Shown here: positions 29,043 to 38,019 of the stretch, piece by piece
Layout of the letters: each line of letters starts with the position of its first letter
How positions within the stretch are numbered: position 1 is the stretch's first letter
DNA from: Sinobacterium caligoides
GTDB taxonomy: Bacteria > Pseudomonadota > Gammaproteobacteria > Pseudomonadales > Sinobacteriaceae
Length of the DNA: 64,000 bases
Assembly: GCF_003752585.1 (NCBI RefSeq)
Contig: NZ_RKHR01000006.1
Span: forward strand, 124,001 to 188,000
Direction: 5' to 3'
Position numbers and translations under genes: made by a program
Notes under the pieces: generated by a model
The model's database searches: none
The model's input: only the letters and a program-made list of their open reading frames with translations
Told to the model about the DNA's origin: nothing

Positions 29043-29930
29043 ATGCCCCCAAGTAGCCCAGCCTACACACAAACAAGCTCAGATCGACTGAGCTTCACCC
29101 TATTTATGGCCGTGATGATCCACTGCGTGATCATCCTCGGCATTACCTTTGCAGACACTCCAGCCACCAGTACGGCTTCCACACTGGAAATCACCCTGGC
29201 AATGCATGACAGCAGCAGCCAACCTGAAGACGCTGACTACATCGCACAACACAATCAGCAAGGGTCCGGTACCACCGACGAAAAAGCTGAGCTGACCACT
29301 CGACAAGAAGCGCTGTACAACGACTTGCAGATCAAAGAAACCGGCATGCAGCGACAGCAAAAACAAGAGCCCAAGCCCAGCAACACAAGTCAGCTTGCGA
29401 GCGAGGTCGTCACCAGCGCCGCCAGCAATGTTTTTAACGTCAGTCTGCAAGAACAACCACTGCCCCAACAGGCTCAGAGCGAAACACTGGATCGCGATCA
29501 ACAACTCAGTCAAGACATTGCCAGTCTGCGCGCCAGACTAGACCAGCGCCAACAGGCTTATGCCAAGCGGCCAAGAATTCACCGTATCACCTCCGTCTCC
29601 ACCAAATCCAGCGACGACGCTCTCTATCAATATCAGTTTCAGCAAAAAGTAGAGCAAATTGGCAACGAGAACTACCCCGTACAAGCACGTCGACAAAACA
29701 TCGAAGGGGATGTACAGCTGGTCGTCGTGCTCAAGCCCAATGGCACCATTCAGGAGATCGTGGTTGAGAAGTCTTCTGGGCAGCCTATTTTAGATGCGGC
29801 GGCCATACGCAGCGTCCGTGCTTCAGCCCCCTTTCCGCCTTTTCCTCGCAAGATGCGCGAGAAAGCCGACCTACTGGAGATCATCAGAACCTGGCGGTTC
29901 AGCAAGAATCAGTTATCATCACACGGCTAA
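29043..29930 (+). CDS. TonB-family energy transducer (TonB3-like)
   Basis: 295-aa inner-membrane protein. One N-terminal membrane anchor (about 18-36, FMAVMIHCVIILGITFA), a Gln-rich periplasmic spacer, and a C-terminal TonB domain with YPVQARRQNIEGDVQLVVV and AAIRSVRASAPFPPFP. It lies between gshB and ruvX exactly where Pseudomonas has tonB3, which has been linked to twitching motility. I infer a role in the pilus system rather than iron uptake; no exbB/exbD or TonB-dependent receptor is nearby. Confidence 0.85.
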   Translation: MPPSSPAYTQTSSDRLSFTLFMAVMIHCVIILGITFADTPATSTASTLEITLAMHDSSSQPEDADYIAQHNQQGSGTTDEKAELTTRQEALYNDLQIKETGMQRQQKQEPKPSNTSQLASEVVTSAASNVFNVSLQEQPLPQQAQSETLDRDQQLSQDIASLRARLDQRQQAYAKRPRIHRITSVSTKSSDDALYQYQFQQKVEQIGNENYPVQARRQNIEGDVQLVVVLKPNGTIQEIVVEKSSGQPILDAAAIRSVRASAPFPPFPRKMREKADLLEIIRTWRFSKNQLSSHG

Positions 29931-29954
29931 CTTAATTGACTCACGAGACCCCAC

Positions 29955-30374
29955 ATGCCAGCACGCAGCCTACTCGCCTTCGACTACGGTTTAAAACATA
30001 TCGGTGTCGCCCAGGGGCAAACGGTCACCCAGACCGCCAGCCCACTCTGCGTGCTCAAGGCAAAGGATGGTCAGCCCAACTGGCAGCAAGTAGAGCAGCT
30101 GCTTACCGAGTGGCAGCCCGACCTCGTGATCGTCGGCCTACCCCTCAACATGGATGGCTCCCCCTCTGAGATGTCTGCACGCGCCAACAAGTTTGCCAAC
30201 AGAGTTCATGGCCGCTTCGGCGTTGCAGTAGAAACCATCGACGAGCGACTCTCCAGCTACGAGGCCAAAGGCCAGGTCATCGAACGCAGCGGGCAACGCA
30301 ACTTCGGCCAACAGACCGTCGATGCGATAGCCGCCCAGTTAATTTTGCAGAGCTGGTTCAATAAGCAGGGTTAG
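29955..30374 (+). CDS. ruvX: Holliday junction resolvase-like / pre-16S rRNA nuclease YqgF
   Basis: 139-aa RNase-H-fold nuclease with LLAFDYGLKHIGVAQGQ, the second strand VIVGLPLNMDGSPSEM and the acidic segment VETIDERLSSYEA. Family members process the 5' end of 16S rRNA. In most gammaproteobacteria yqgE lies directly upstream, but here tonB does, and yqgE is absent. Its stop overlaps the pilU stop tail to tail by 4 nt. Confidence 0.95.
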   Translation: MPARSLLAFDYGLKHIGVAQGQTVTQTASPLCVLKAKDGQPNWQQVEQLLTEWQPDLVIVGLPLNMDGSPSEMSARANKFANRVHGRFGVAVETIDERLSSYEAKGQVIERSGQRNFGQQTVDAIAAQLILQSWFNKQG

Positions 30375-31519
30375 AAGCGATTGCTATCGCTGTCATCCTG
30401 CAGACTCAAGCCGCCAGCGATGGCATCGAAGTTACCCGCCTCCCTGTCATCCCCCTCGGCATCGAGCTTAATCATCAGGCGCAGGTCGTTGGCCGAGTCG
30501 GCATAGGCCAGCGCATCCTCGTAGGTGATTTGCCCCTCTTTGTATAGCTCGAACAGCGCCTGATCAAAGGTCTGCATCCCCTGTTCTGAAGATCGCGACA
30601 TTAAGTCCTTGAGAGCATGGACATCACCTTTGCGTATCATGTCTGAAGCCAGCGGCGTATTGATTAACACCTCGACACAGGCTCTACGGCTCTTGCCGTC
30701 CGGTGTCGGTATCAACTGCTGCGCTATCATACCGCGCAAATTCAGCGATAGATCCATCCACAACTGGCGATGACGATCCGCGGGGAAGAAGTGCAAGATC
30801 CGGTCGAGCGCCTGGTTAGCATTGTTGGCATGTAGCGTACAAAGGCAGAGGTGACCGGTCTCAGCAAAAGTGATGGCATGCTCCATCGTCTCCCTGCTAC
30901 GTACCTCACCAATCATGATCACGTCGGGGGCCTGACGCAGCATATTTTTCAACGCAACCTCAAAAGAGTCGGTGTCGATACCGACCTCACGCTGAGTGAC
31001 GATACAGCCTTTATGCTGATGGATATACTCAATCGGGTCCTCTACCGAGATAATATGTCCCTTCGAGTTACGGTTGCGGTGACCAATCATCGAGGCCAGC
31101 GACGTCGACTTACCGGCCCCGGTGGCACCGACAAAAATAACCAGGCCACGCTTAGTCATCGCCAAGTCTTTGATGATATCGGGCAAGCCCAAATCTTCAA
31201 CTAACGGAATATGCGTCTCAATACGTCGTAACACCATGCCGGCTAAATTACGCTGATAGAAGGCACTGACCCGAAAACGTCCGATACCTCGTGCCGAAAT
31301 GGCAAAGTTGCACTCTTTATTATTCACGAAGTCACTGCGTTGCGCTTCGTTCATCACCCCTAACACCGTCTCTCGAGTCTGCTCGGGACTAAGTGCCTTC
31401 GTCGTCACCGGCACCACTTTGCCATGTACTTTGATCGAAGGCGGCACGCCTGCGGTAATAAATAAATCTGAGGCGCCCTTCTCCACCATCAATTTCAACA
31501 GCTTTTCAATATCCACCAC
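30371..31519 (-). CDS. pilU: Type IV pilus retraction ATPase PilU
   Basis: 382-aa hexameric ATPase of the PilT class. Walker A GATGAGKST, Asp box IISVEDPIEYIH, Walker B VIMIGEVRSRETMEHA and the His-box segment GHLCLCTLHANNANQ are intact. It has the C-terminal extension that sets PilU apart from PilT. It assists PilT-driven pilus retraction at the inner-membrane base. 46 nt after pilT. Confidence 0.95.
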   Translation of the reverse strand: MVDIEKLLKLMVEKGASDLFITAGVPPSIKVHGKVVPVTTKALSPEQTRETVLGVMNEAQRSDFVNNKECNFAISARGIGRFRVSAFYQRNLAGMVLRRIETHIPLVEDLGLPDIIKDLAMTKRGLVIFVGATGAGKSTSLASMIGHRNRNSKGHIISVEDPIEYIHQHKGCIVTQREVGIDTDSFEVALKNMLRQAPDVIMIGEVRSRETMEHAITFAETGHLCLCTLHANNANQALDRILHFFPADRHRQLWMDLSLNLRGMIAQQLIPTPDGKSRRACVEVLINTPLASDMIRKGDVHALKDLMSRSSEQGMQTFDQALFELYKEGQITYEDALAYADSANDLRLMIKLDAEGDDREAGNFDAIAGGLSLQDDSDSNRF

Positions 31520-31565
31520 TTACTCCATGCACGCTACGACTATTTTTTCTTAGCATTGTTCATTA

Positions 31566-32600
31566 TTAGAAGTTATCTGGGATCTTCGCCTTCTCGCGAG
31601 CGACCTGACGTGTCACCTGGTTCTTCTTCACCAGCGACTCGAGACATTGATCCATAGTCTGCATGCCAACGTTGGCGCCAGTCTGGATTGCCGAGTACAT
31701 CTGCGCCACCTTACCCTCGCGAATGAGATTACGAATCGCCGGGGTGCCAATCATGATCTCATGCGCCGCCACCCTGCCACCGCTCACTCGCTTCAATAAT
31801 GTTTGTGAGATAACCGCCTGCAGCGACTCCGACAGCATCGAACGAATCATCTCCTTCTCTTCCGCCGGAAAGACATCAACGACACGGTCAATGGTCTTCG
31901 CTGCACTGGTGGTGTGCAAGGTACCAAAGACCAAGTGCCCGGTCTCAGCCGCCGTCAGCGCCAAGCGAATGGTTTCTAGGTCTCGAAGCTCACCCACTAA
32001 GATAATATCCGGGTCTTCACGCAGCGCCGAGCGTAACGCGGCATCGAAGCCATGTGTATCCCGATGCACCTCTCGCTGGTTGACCAGACACTTCTTCGAT
32101 TCGTGCACAAATTCTATCGGGTCCTCAATAGTCAATATATGGTCGTAACGGTGATCATTAATATAATCGACCATCGCCGCCAAGGTGGTTGACTTACCCG
32201 AACCCGTGGGCCCAGTCACGAGCACTAGGCCTCGTGGCACTTCAGATATCTGCTGGAAGACCTTACCCATACCGAGGTCCTCCATCGTTAACACTTTTGA
32301 GGGGATGGTACGAAAAACACCACCGGCACCGCGGTTGTGATTAAAGGCATTGACACGAAAGCGGGCGACACCAGGCACCTCGAAAGAGAAATCGGTCTCT
32401 AGATGCTCCTCGAAGTCCTTACGCTGCTTATCATTCATGATCTCGTAGATCAGGCTGTGAATCTCTTTGTGGTCCATCGCCGGTACATTAATACGACGCA
32501 CATCACCATCGACACGAATCATCGGTGGCAAGCCCGCCGACAAATGCAAATCCGAAGCCCCTTGTTTGGCGCTAAATGCTAATAATTCAGTAATATCCAT
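31566..32600 (-). CDS. pilT: Type IV pilus retraction ATPase PilT
   Basis: 344-aa hexameric ATPase. Walker A GPTGSGKST, Asp box ILTIEDPIEFVH, Walker B IILVGELRDLETI, GHLVFGTLHTTSA, and the retraction-associated C-terminal AIRNLIRE motif are all present. It drives pilus disassembly. Divergent from yggS across 100 nt, as in Pseudomonas. Confidence 0.97.
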   Translation of the reverse strand: MDITELLAFSAKQGASDLHLSAGLPPMIRVDGDVRRINVPAMDHKEIHSLIYEIMNDKQRKDFEEHLETDFSFEVPGVARFRVNAFNHNRGAGGVFRTIPSKVLTMEDLGMGKVFQQISEVPRGLVLVTGPTGSGKSTTLAAMVDYINDHRYDHILTIEDPIEFVHESKKCLVNQREVHRDTHGFDAALRSALREDPDIILVGELRDLETIRLALTAAETGHLVFGTLHTTSAAKTIDRVVDVFPAEEKEMIRSMLSESLQAVISQTLLKRVSGGRVAAHEIMIGTPAIRNLIREGKVAQMYSAIQTGANVGMQTMDQCLESLVKKNQVTRQVAREKAKIPDNF

Positions 32601-32700
32601 AGCCGAGAAACCATTTGCTGCTTTTTATTTACAATGCGGTCCACTACGATAGGTCCGCCTCACCCTAACTGCGCTATAATGCGGGCACCAATGACTTTAT

Positions 32701-33408
32701 ATGAGTTATCATCGCCCCATGCCCAAGATAGCAGACAATCTAGAAGCCGTATATCAGCGTATCGGCAAGGCCTGTGAAAAGGCCGGACGCCAGCGTGATG
32801 AAGTTCAACTTTTAGCCGTTTCGAAAACACGCAGCGCTAGCGAAGTGTTAGAAGCCTATGACTATGGCTGCCGAGACTTCGGTGAGAACTATTTACAGGA
32901 CGCCCTAGAAAAAATCACTGAAATTAAGCCAACAGATATCCATTGGCACTTCATCGGCCACTTGCAATCGAACAAGACACGCCAGGTCGCCGAGCATTTT
33001 CAATGGATGCACACCGTCGACCGGCTGAAGATAGCGCAACGGCTAAACGATCAACGCCCCGCCCAACTACCGCCGCTCAACATTTGCCTGCAGGTCAACA
33101 TCAGCGGTGAAGACAGTAAAGCCGGTATCGACGCCACCGAGCTACTGCCGCTGGCAGCGAAGATCGAAAGCCTCGAACAATTACAGCTGCGTGGTCTCAT
33201 GGTCATTCCTGCCGCCAGCCAAGAGGTAGAGCAGCAGCGCCGCGCCTTCGCCGAAAGCCGGCAGCTATTCAGCACGCTGCAGGCGCAGCACCCTCAGGTC
33301 GACACCCTGTCGATGGGGATGAGTGGCGACTTAGACTCCGCCATCCTCGAAGGCAGCACCATGGTGCGCATCGGCACGGACATTTTTGGTGCCCGTGCGC
33401 AGCGCTAG
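32701..33408 (+). CDS. yggS: PLP homeostasis protein (YggS/PROSC family)
   Basis: Fold-type III PLP-binding protein (235 aa from ATG 32701, or 229 aa from ATG 32719) that buffers pyridoxal phosphate and affects amino-acid pools. The PLP lysine is in LLAVSKTRSA; DFGENYLQDALEKI, WHFIGHLQSNKTR and LSMGMSGDLDSAI are family blocks. A TATAAT box at 32675-32680 suits a start close to the first ATG, so the second ATG may be the true one. Upstream of proC as in Pseudomonas. Confidence 0.95.
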   Translation: MSYHRPMPKIADNLEAVYQRIGKACEKAGRQRDEVQLLAVSKTRSASEVLEAYDYGCRDFGENYLQDALEKITEIKPTDIHWHFIGHLQSNKTRQVAEHFQWMHTVDRLKIAQRLNDQRPAQLPPLNICLQVNISGEDSKAGIDATELLPLAAKIESLEQLQLRGLMVIPAASQEVEQQRRAFAESRQLFSTLQAQHPQVDTLSMGMSGDLDSAILEGSTMVRIGTDIFGARAQR

Positions 33409-33495
33409 GTCTCTCTATCAATAATATTAACAATCATTCGCCAACTCAGTACACTGCACGCTGAGACCGCGACTTATAATTAAGAGGAACTCTCC

Positions 33496-34317
33496 GTGAG
33501 CGACTATACGATAGCCTTTATCGGCGCCGGCAACATGGCCAGCGCTCTCTTCGGCGGCCTAATTAACCAGGGCTTCGACGCCGATAAAATCTGGGCTGCC
33601 GACCCCTACCCCGCTAGCTTAGAACAAGCCGCTGCACTCGGGGTGAATACCACCAGCGATAACCACACCGCCATCGCTCAGGCCGATATCGTCGTCCTCG
33701 CCGTCAAGCCACAGGTATTAAAAGATGTCGTCACACCACTGCAGGAAAGCTTCGCTACCCGTAAGCCGCTGATCATCTCGATCGTCGCCGGCATTGAGAT
33801 GACTAGCCTTGAACGCTGGCTTGGCAACCAACAGGCCATCGTGCGCTGCATGCCCAACACACCTGCGCTTGTACGAAGGGGCGCAACGGGCCTCTTCGCC
33901 AACCCCCATGTGAGCGAAAAACAACGTCGACAGACCACGGAAATTCTCGATGCCGTCGGTATCAGCCTGTGGCTCTCGACGGAGAGCCAAATCGACGCCG
34001 TGACGGCCATATCCGGCTCCGGTCCCGCCTACTTCTTCCTCCTCATCGAGGCGATGACCGAGGCCGGCAGCAAGCTCGGCCTCGATCGACAGACCGCCGC
34101 TCAGCTTACGCTACAAACCGCTCTCGGCGCCGCCGAGATGGCCGTCAGCAGCGATGTCGATGCCGCCGAGCTGCGCCGCCGCGTAACCTCACCCGCCGGC
34201 ACCACCGAGGCCGCCCTCAACAGCTTTGAACGCGACAACTTTCGCACCGTGGTTGAGACCGCCGTCAAGGCCGCAAAACAGCGGTCTGGCGAACTAGCCG
34301 AACTTCTCGGTCAATAA
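33496..34317 (+). CDS. proC: Pyrroline-5-carboxylate reductase
   Basis: 273-aa enzyme for the last step of proline synthesis. Rossmann motif FIGAGNMASALFGGL, then VLAVKPQVL, RCMPNTPALVRRG and the C-terminal VTSPAGTTEAAL signature. GTG start at 33496 with GAGGA upstream. In the order yggS-proC-yggT. Confidence 0.97.
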   Translation: MSDYTIAFIGAGNMASALFGGLINQGFDADKIWAADPYPASLEQAAALGVNTTSDNHTAIAQADIVVLAVKPQVLKDVVTPLQESFATRKPLIISIVAGIEMTSLERWLGNQQAIVRCMPNTPALVRRGATGLFANPHVSEKQRRQTTEILDAVGISLWLSTESQIDAVTAISGSGPAYFFLLIEAMTEAGSKLGLDRQTAAQLTLQTALGAAEMAVSSDVDAAELRRRVTSPAGTTEAALNSFERDNFRTVVETAVKAAKQRSGELAELLGQ

Positions 34318-34334
34318 ACCGTCACAATGTCACG

Positions 34335-34361
34335 GGGGGTGTATTTTGTTAATCCACCCCC
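34335..34361 (+). other. Hairpin between proC and yggT
   Basis: GGGGGTG and CACCCCC arms with a 13-nt AT-rich loop. No T-run follows, so termination is unlikely; it may be an mRNA processing or stability element. Confidence 0.3.
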
Positions 34362-34406
34362 ATTAATAGTTACTATTATTCTTACTTTCATATTGCGGAG
34401 ACACTT

Positions 34407-34997
34407 ATGGGCGCGCTCGCAGAAGTCCTAAGCTACTTGATCACCACGCTGGTCAGCTTTTATCTCATCCTCGTTATCTTACGCTTCCTGTTGCAGCTGG
34501 CCCGTGCCGACTTCTATAACCCGATTTCACAATTTATTGTCAAAGCCACCAACCCACCGTTGAAACCGATGCGCAGGATCATCCCCTCGATAGCCGGCCT
34601 AGACACAGCCTCCTTAGTGCTCGCGCTACTAGTGCAAGCTGCCGGCATCGCGCTGCTGTTATTCATTAGTTATCGCGTTATCGTCAACCCTACCTCGCTG
34701 CTCATCTGGTCGCTGCTAGGGCTCGCCACCGCCTTCACCAAGTTGTTCTTTTTCACCATCATCGCCACTATCGTCTGCAGCTGGCTGGCACCACAGAGCC
34801 GTCATCCTGCGCTGATGTTGTTGCATCAAATCAATGAGCCGGTAATGGCGCCATTTCGTCGGCTGCTGCCATCGATGGGTGGCCTGGATCTCTCGCCCAT
34901 CCTTGTCTTCATGGTCATTCATGTACTTGAAATACTCATCCATAACGGCGCCCATGCCTCCGGCATGCCTACCGGTATCGTCATTGGTTTGAACTAG
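34407..34997 (+). CDS. yggT: YggT family membrane protein
   Basis: 196-aa integral membrane protein made of two YGGT repeats, each with hydrophobic helices followed by a conserved NP-rich segment: FYNPISQFIVKATNPPLKPM and HQINEPVMAPFRRLLPSMGG. Family function is uncertain; roles in osmotic or ionic stress and membrane protein assembly have been suggested. Conserved after proC in Pseudomonas. Confidence 0.93.
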   Translation: MGALAEVLSYLITTLVSFYLILVILRFLLQLARADFYNPISQFIVKATNPPLKPMRRIIPSIAGLDTASLVLALLVQAAGIALLLFISYRVIVNPTSLLIWSLLGLATAFTKLFFFTIIATIVCSWLAPQSRHPALMLLHQINEPVMAPFRRLLPSMGGLDLSPILVFMVIHVLEILIHNGAHASGMPTGIVIGLN

Positions 34998-35003
34998 CTC
35001 CTC

Positions 35004-35025
35004 GGCGCCAGTCCACGCTGGCGCC
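35004..35025 (+). other. Perfect hairpin after yggT
   Basis: GGCGCCAG / CTGGCGCC with a 6-nt loop, 7 nt past the yggT stop. It lacks a T-run, so it may act as a transcript-end stabiliser or a weak terminator before metX. Confidence 0.35.
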
Positions 35026-35078
35026 AGCAGTGGTCAGCTAAAACATTATAATTAACCCCCTTGTCTACAGCTAATCTA

Positions 35079-35107
35079 TTGATAGCTATTGCATAGGCCA
35101 TTAGACT
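35079..35107 (+). promoter_or_regulatory. Candidate metX promoter
   Basis: TTGATA (35079-35084), 17-nt spacer, TAGACT (35102-35107). It has the same -35 hexamer, spacer length and a similar -10 as the SahR-like gene promoter. An AGCTA...TAGCT inverted repeat overlaps the -35. Confidence 0.45.
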
Positions 35108-35137
35108 TCGAGTTGAATTTACGCCGAGGATACCCAG

Positions 35138-36298
35138 ATGCCGACAGATGCTAATGAGCAATCGGTAGGTTTAGTCACCCCTATTACCCATCATTTCGAA
35201 CATGACTTCGAACTCGCCTGCGGCAAGATACTGGCGGGCTACGACCTCGTCTATGAGACCTATGGTGAGCTCAACAGCGAGCGCAGCAATGCCATACTGA
35301 TATGTCACGCACTATCGGGCAATCATCATGCTGCCGGCTTTCATAGCTTTGATGACAAGCGCCCTGGCTGGTTCGACCATTATATCGGCCCCGGCAAGCC
35401 CATCGACACCAACCGTTTCTTTGTCGTCGCCCTGAATAATATCGGCGGCTGCTCGGGCTCCACCGGACCGCAGAGTATCAATCCTGCGACCGGCAAGCGC
35501 TGGGGCGCCGACTTTCCCGGGCTACGCGTACGCGACTGGGTGAAGTCACAGGCAGAGTTATCCGACCTGCTAGGAATTGATGTCTGGGCTGCCATCGTCG
35601 GCGGCAGCCTCGGGGGGATGCAGGCTCTACGCTGGTCGCTGGAATACCCCGAGCGCCTCAAACACTGCGTCGTCATCGCCTCTGCGATGAAACTCAGCGC
35701 GCAGAACATCGCCTTTAACGAGGTAGCACGCAAGGCCATCATGTCAGACCCGGCCTTTCACGACGGTAACTATCTCGAGCACGATACGCTGCCTCGCGAT
35801 GGGCTGGCGTTAGCGAGAATGGTCGGCCATATTACCTACCTCTCCGACGAAGTGCTGGGCTCTAAGTTTGGCCGTGAGCTGCGCTCAGGCTCTTTTAAAA
35901 TGGGGCAGGATGAAGGAGTCGAGTTTCAAATTCAGAGCTACCTCAACTATCAAGGGGAAAGCTTCTCTGGCGCCTTCGATGCCAACAGCTACATCCGTAT
36001 GACTCAGGCGCTCGACTTCTTCGACCTGGCCCGCGAGTATGATAACGACCCCGTCGCCGCCTTTGAAAACGCCCAGTGCGACTTCTTCGCCGTCTCCTTC
36101 ACCACGGACTGGCGCTTTAGCCCTGAGCGCTCGCAAGAGATGGTGCAGGCACTGATGGCGGCACAGAAAAAAATTAGCTACGTCGAGATTGAATCAAAGC
36201 TTGGCCACGATGCCTTCCTGTTACCCAATGCACGCTACCAAGAAGTCTTCGCCGCCTATATGAACCGGGTTCATAAATCGATAAAGAGGAAGAGATAA
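35138..36298 (+). CDS. metX: Homoserine O-acyltransferase MetX
   Basis: 386-aa alpha/beta-fold acyltransferase that activates homoserine for methionine synthesis. Nucleophile Ser157 in [42 protein letters not shown] and the C-terminal Asp/His ([21 protein letters not shown]) are present. Acetyl- versus succinyl-CoA preference cannot be read by eye; Pseudomonas homologues use succinyl-CoA. GAGGA precedes the start. Its stop overlaps the metW start by one base (TAATG), so expression is coupled. Confidence 0.96.
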   Translation: MPTDANEQSVGLVTPITHHFEHDFELACGKILAGYDLVYETYGELNSERSNAILICHALSGNHHAAGFHSFDDKRPGWFDHYIGPGKPIDTNRFFVVALNNIGGCSGSTGPQSINPATGKRWGADFPGLRVRDWVKSQAELSDLLGIDVWAAIVGGSLGGMQALRWSLEYPERLKHCVVIASAMKLSAQNIAFNEVARKAIMSDPAFHDGNYLEHDTLPRDGLALARMVGHITYLSDEVLGSKFGRELRSGSFKMGQDEGVEFQIQSYLNYQGESFSGAFDANSYIRMTQALDFFDLAREYDNDPVAAFENAQCDFFAVSFTTDWRFSPERSQEMVQALMAAQKKISYVEIESKLGHDAFLLPNARYQEVFAAYMNRVHKSIKRKR

Positions 36299-36888
36299 TG
36301 CGCTTTCCGACCAAACTGGTGCAACCCTGGATCGAGCCCGGTAGCCGCGTCCTCGACCTCGGCTGTGGCGATGGCACCTTGCTTCGCCAGCTCAGTGAGA
36401 ACATCGATATTCACGGCTATGGCCTAGAAATTGACCCTTACAACATCACTGCCAGTATCAAACAAGGCATCAATATTATCGAACAAGATCTCGATAAGGG
36501 ACTCAGTAATTTTGCCGACAATAGCTTCGATACCGTCATCATGACACAGACGCTGCAGGCGGTACGCTACCCGCACCTCGTCATCAACGAGATGCTACGC
36601 GTCGGTAAACAATGTATTGTCGCCTTTCCCAACTTTGGTCACTGGCGCTGCCGCTGGTACCTCAATACCCGCGGCAAGATGCCAATCTCAAAGTTCATGC
36701 CTTACACTTGGTACGACACCCCAAACATTCACTTCTGCACGGTGAAGGATTTTGAGGAGCTCTGCGGAGAGAACAACATCGAATTACTCAACCGCCGTTA
36801 TGTCGATCACTACAACAAAAGCGGCAGCGCCTCTCGCCTGTGGCCAAACATGTTTGGCGTCACTGCCATTTACCGAATCACAAAATAA
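36298..36888 (+). CDS. metW: Methionine biosynthesis protein MetW
   Basis: 196-aa class I methyltransferase-fold protein with VLDLGCGDGTLLRQL as the SAM-binding motif and MTQTLQAVRYPHLVINEMLR. MetW always accompanies metX in this lineage and is required for full MetX function, by stabilising or activating it; its methylation target is unknown. Translationally coupled to metX. Confidence 0.95.
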   Translation: MRFPTKLVQPWIEPGSRVLDLGCGDGTLLRQLSENIDIHGYGLEIDPYNITASIKQGINIIEQDLDKGLSNFADNSFDTVIMTQTLQAVRYPHLVINEMLRVGKQCIVAFPNFGHWRCRWYLNTRGKMPISKFMPYTWYDTPNIHFCTVKDFEELCGENNIELLNRRYVDHYNKSGSASRLWPNMFGVTAIYRITK

Positions 36889-36919
36889 ACAAACTAGCGC
36901 GTTAACGAGGAAGTACTCT

Positions 36920-37396
36920 ATGCGAAAACTGATCGTTCAGCCCATTAAGCTATCGCTCATAGTGATGCTGTCACTATTCAGCACTTACTCTATCGCCGAC
37001 GATTTTAAGAGTCAGAGCAACATCGATAATATCGAGATTAACTACGTTCTATTCCCTAGCACCATGATTGCCCCTGCAACCGCCAAGGCGCTGCAACTAA
37101 CGCGCAGCGAAAACATTCAATTCGTCAACGTCTCGGTGCGCGAAAGAGTCAGCGACAGCGCGGCGACTGTCGCCAAGGCAGCAACGATCAGCGGCAACTA
37201 CTTTGACTTAATTCATCACCGCCCACTCAATTTTGTCAAAGTAGAAGAGCAAGGCGCCATCTACTACCTCGCACCCGTTCGCTTCCCCGGTGAAGAGTCT
37301 AAAATGAGCTTCGAACTCGACGTTAAATACGCCGACAACAAACCGGCGGCGAAGATTCAGTTCGATCGTACCCTCTACCGTGACATCAAAAAATAG
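36920..37396 (+). CDS. DUF4426 domain secreted protein
   Basis: 158 aa. The N-terminal signal peptide runs to about residue 27 ([20 protein letters not shown] then a small-residue cleavage region before DDFKSQ). The rest is a beta-rich domain with [10 protein letters not shown] and [13 protein letters not shown]. The frame is open from 36752, but that overlaps metW; ATG 36920 has GAGGAAG upstream. Periplasmic protein of unknown function conserved between metW and rdgB in Pseudomonas. Confidence 0.85.
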   Translation: MRKLIVQPIKLSLIVMLSLFSTYSIADDFKSQSNIDNIEINYVLFPSTMIAPATAKALQLTRSENIQFVNVSVRERVSDSAATVAKAATISGNYFDLIHHRPLNFVKVEEQGAIYYLAPVRFPGEESKMSFELDVKYADNKPAAKIQFDRTLYRDIKK

Positions 37397-37404
37397 GAGG
37401 TCAT

Positions 37405-38016
37405 ATGGCTAACAAGATCGTCCTCGCCAGCGGCAACCCAGGAAAGCTAAATGAATTTAATGAGTTGCTAACGGATCTCGATGTCGAGATTGTTGCACAG
37501 ACGGATTTCGACTTTGCCGAGGCCATCGAAGACGGCCTCAGCTTCGTCGAGAACGCCATCATCAAAGCGCGCCACGCCTGCCAACATACCGGCTTGGCCG
37601 CTATCGCCGATGACTCAGGGCTCGAAGTCGACGCATTACAGGGCGCACCTGGTATCTACTCGGCGCGCTACAGCGACGATGTCACCGGTGGCCAGGCTAC
37701 TGACCAGAGCAACAACAGCAAACTGCTCACCGCTCTCGCAGGCCTTCTCGACGACCAACGTAATGCTCGCTTCCACTGCGTACTGGTCTATATGCGCCAC
37801 GCAACAGACCCCACACCGTTGATCTGTCAAGCCAGCTGGTCGGGACGCATCGCTCAACAAGCACAAGGTGAGCAGGGCTTCGGCTACGACCCACTCTTCT
37901 GGCTCGACAGCCACAACTGCAGCAGTGCCGAGCTACCACGCACGATTAAAAATCAAATTAGCCATCGCGCCCAAGCACTGCGACTGCTGCTACCCGCGCT
38001 ACAGCGACGACTATAA
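37405..38016 (+). CDS. rdgB: dITP/XTP pyrophosphatase (Ham1/RdgB)
   Basis: 203-aa house-cleaning enzyme that hydrolyses dITP and XTP to monophosphates. Signatures: [53 protein letters not shown] and the C-terminal ISHRAQAL. A full AGGAGGT ribosome binding site lies 2 nt before the ATG, tighter than normal. Confidence 0.97.
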   Translation: MANKIVLASGNPGKLNEFNELLTDLDVEIVAQTDFDFAEAIEDGLSFVENAIIKARHACQHTGLAAIADDSGLEVDALQGAPGIYSARYSDDVTGGQATDQSNNSKLLTALAGLLDDQRNARFHCVLVYMRHATDPTPLICQASWSGRIAQQAQGEQGFGYDPLFWLDSHNCSSAELPRTIKNQISHRAQALRLLLPALQRRL

Positions 38017-38019
38017 CGT

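Noticed and set aside
34335-34361. proC terminator
   Set aside because: The stem is fine but no U-tract follows, so I list it only as a hairpin.
36752-36919. Longer start for the DUF4426 gene
   Set aside because: It would overlap metW by more than 130 nt and destroy the signal peptide; ATG 36920 has a good ribosome binding site.
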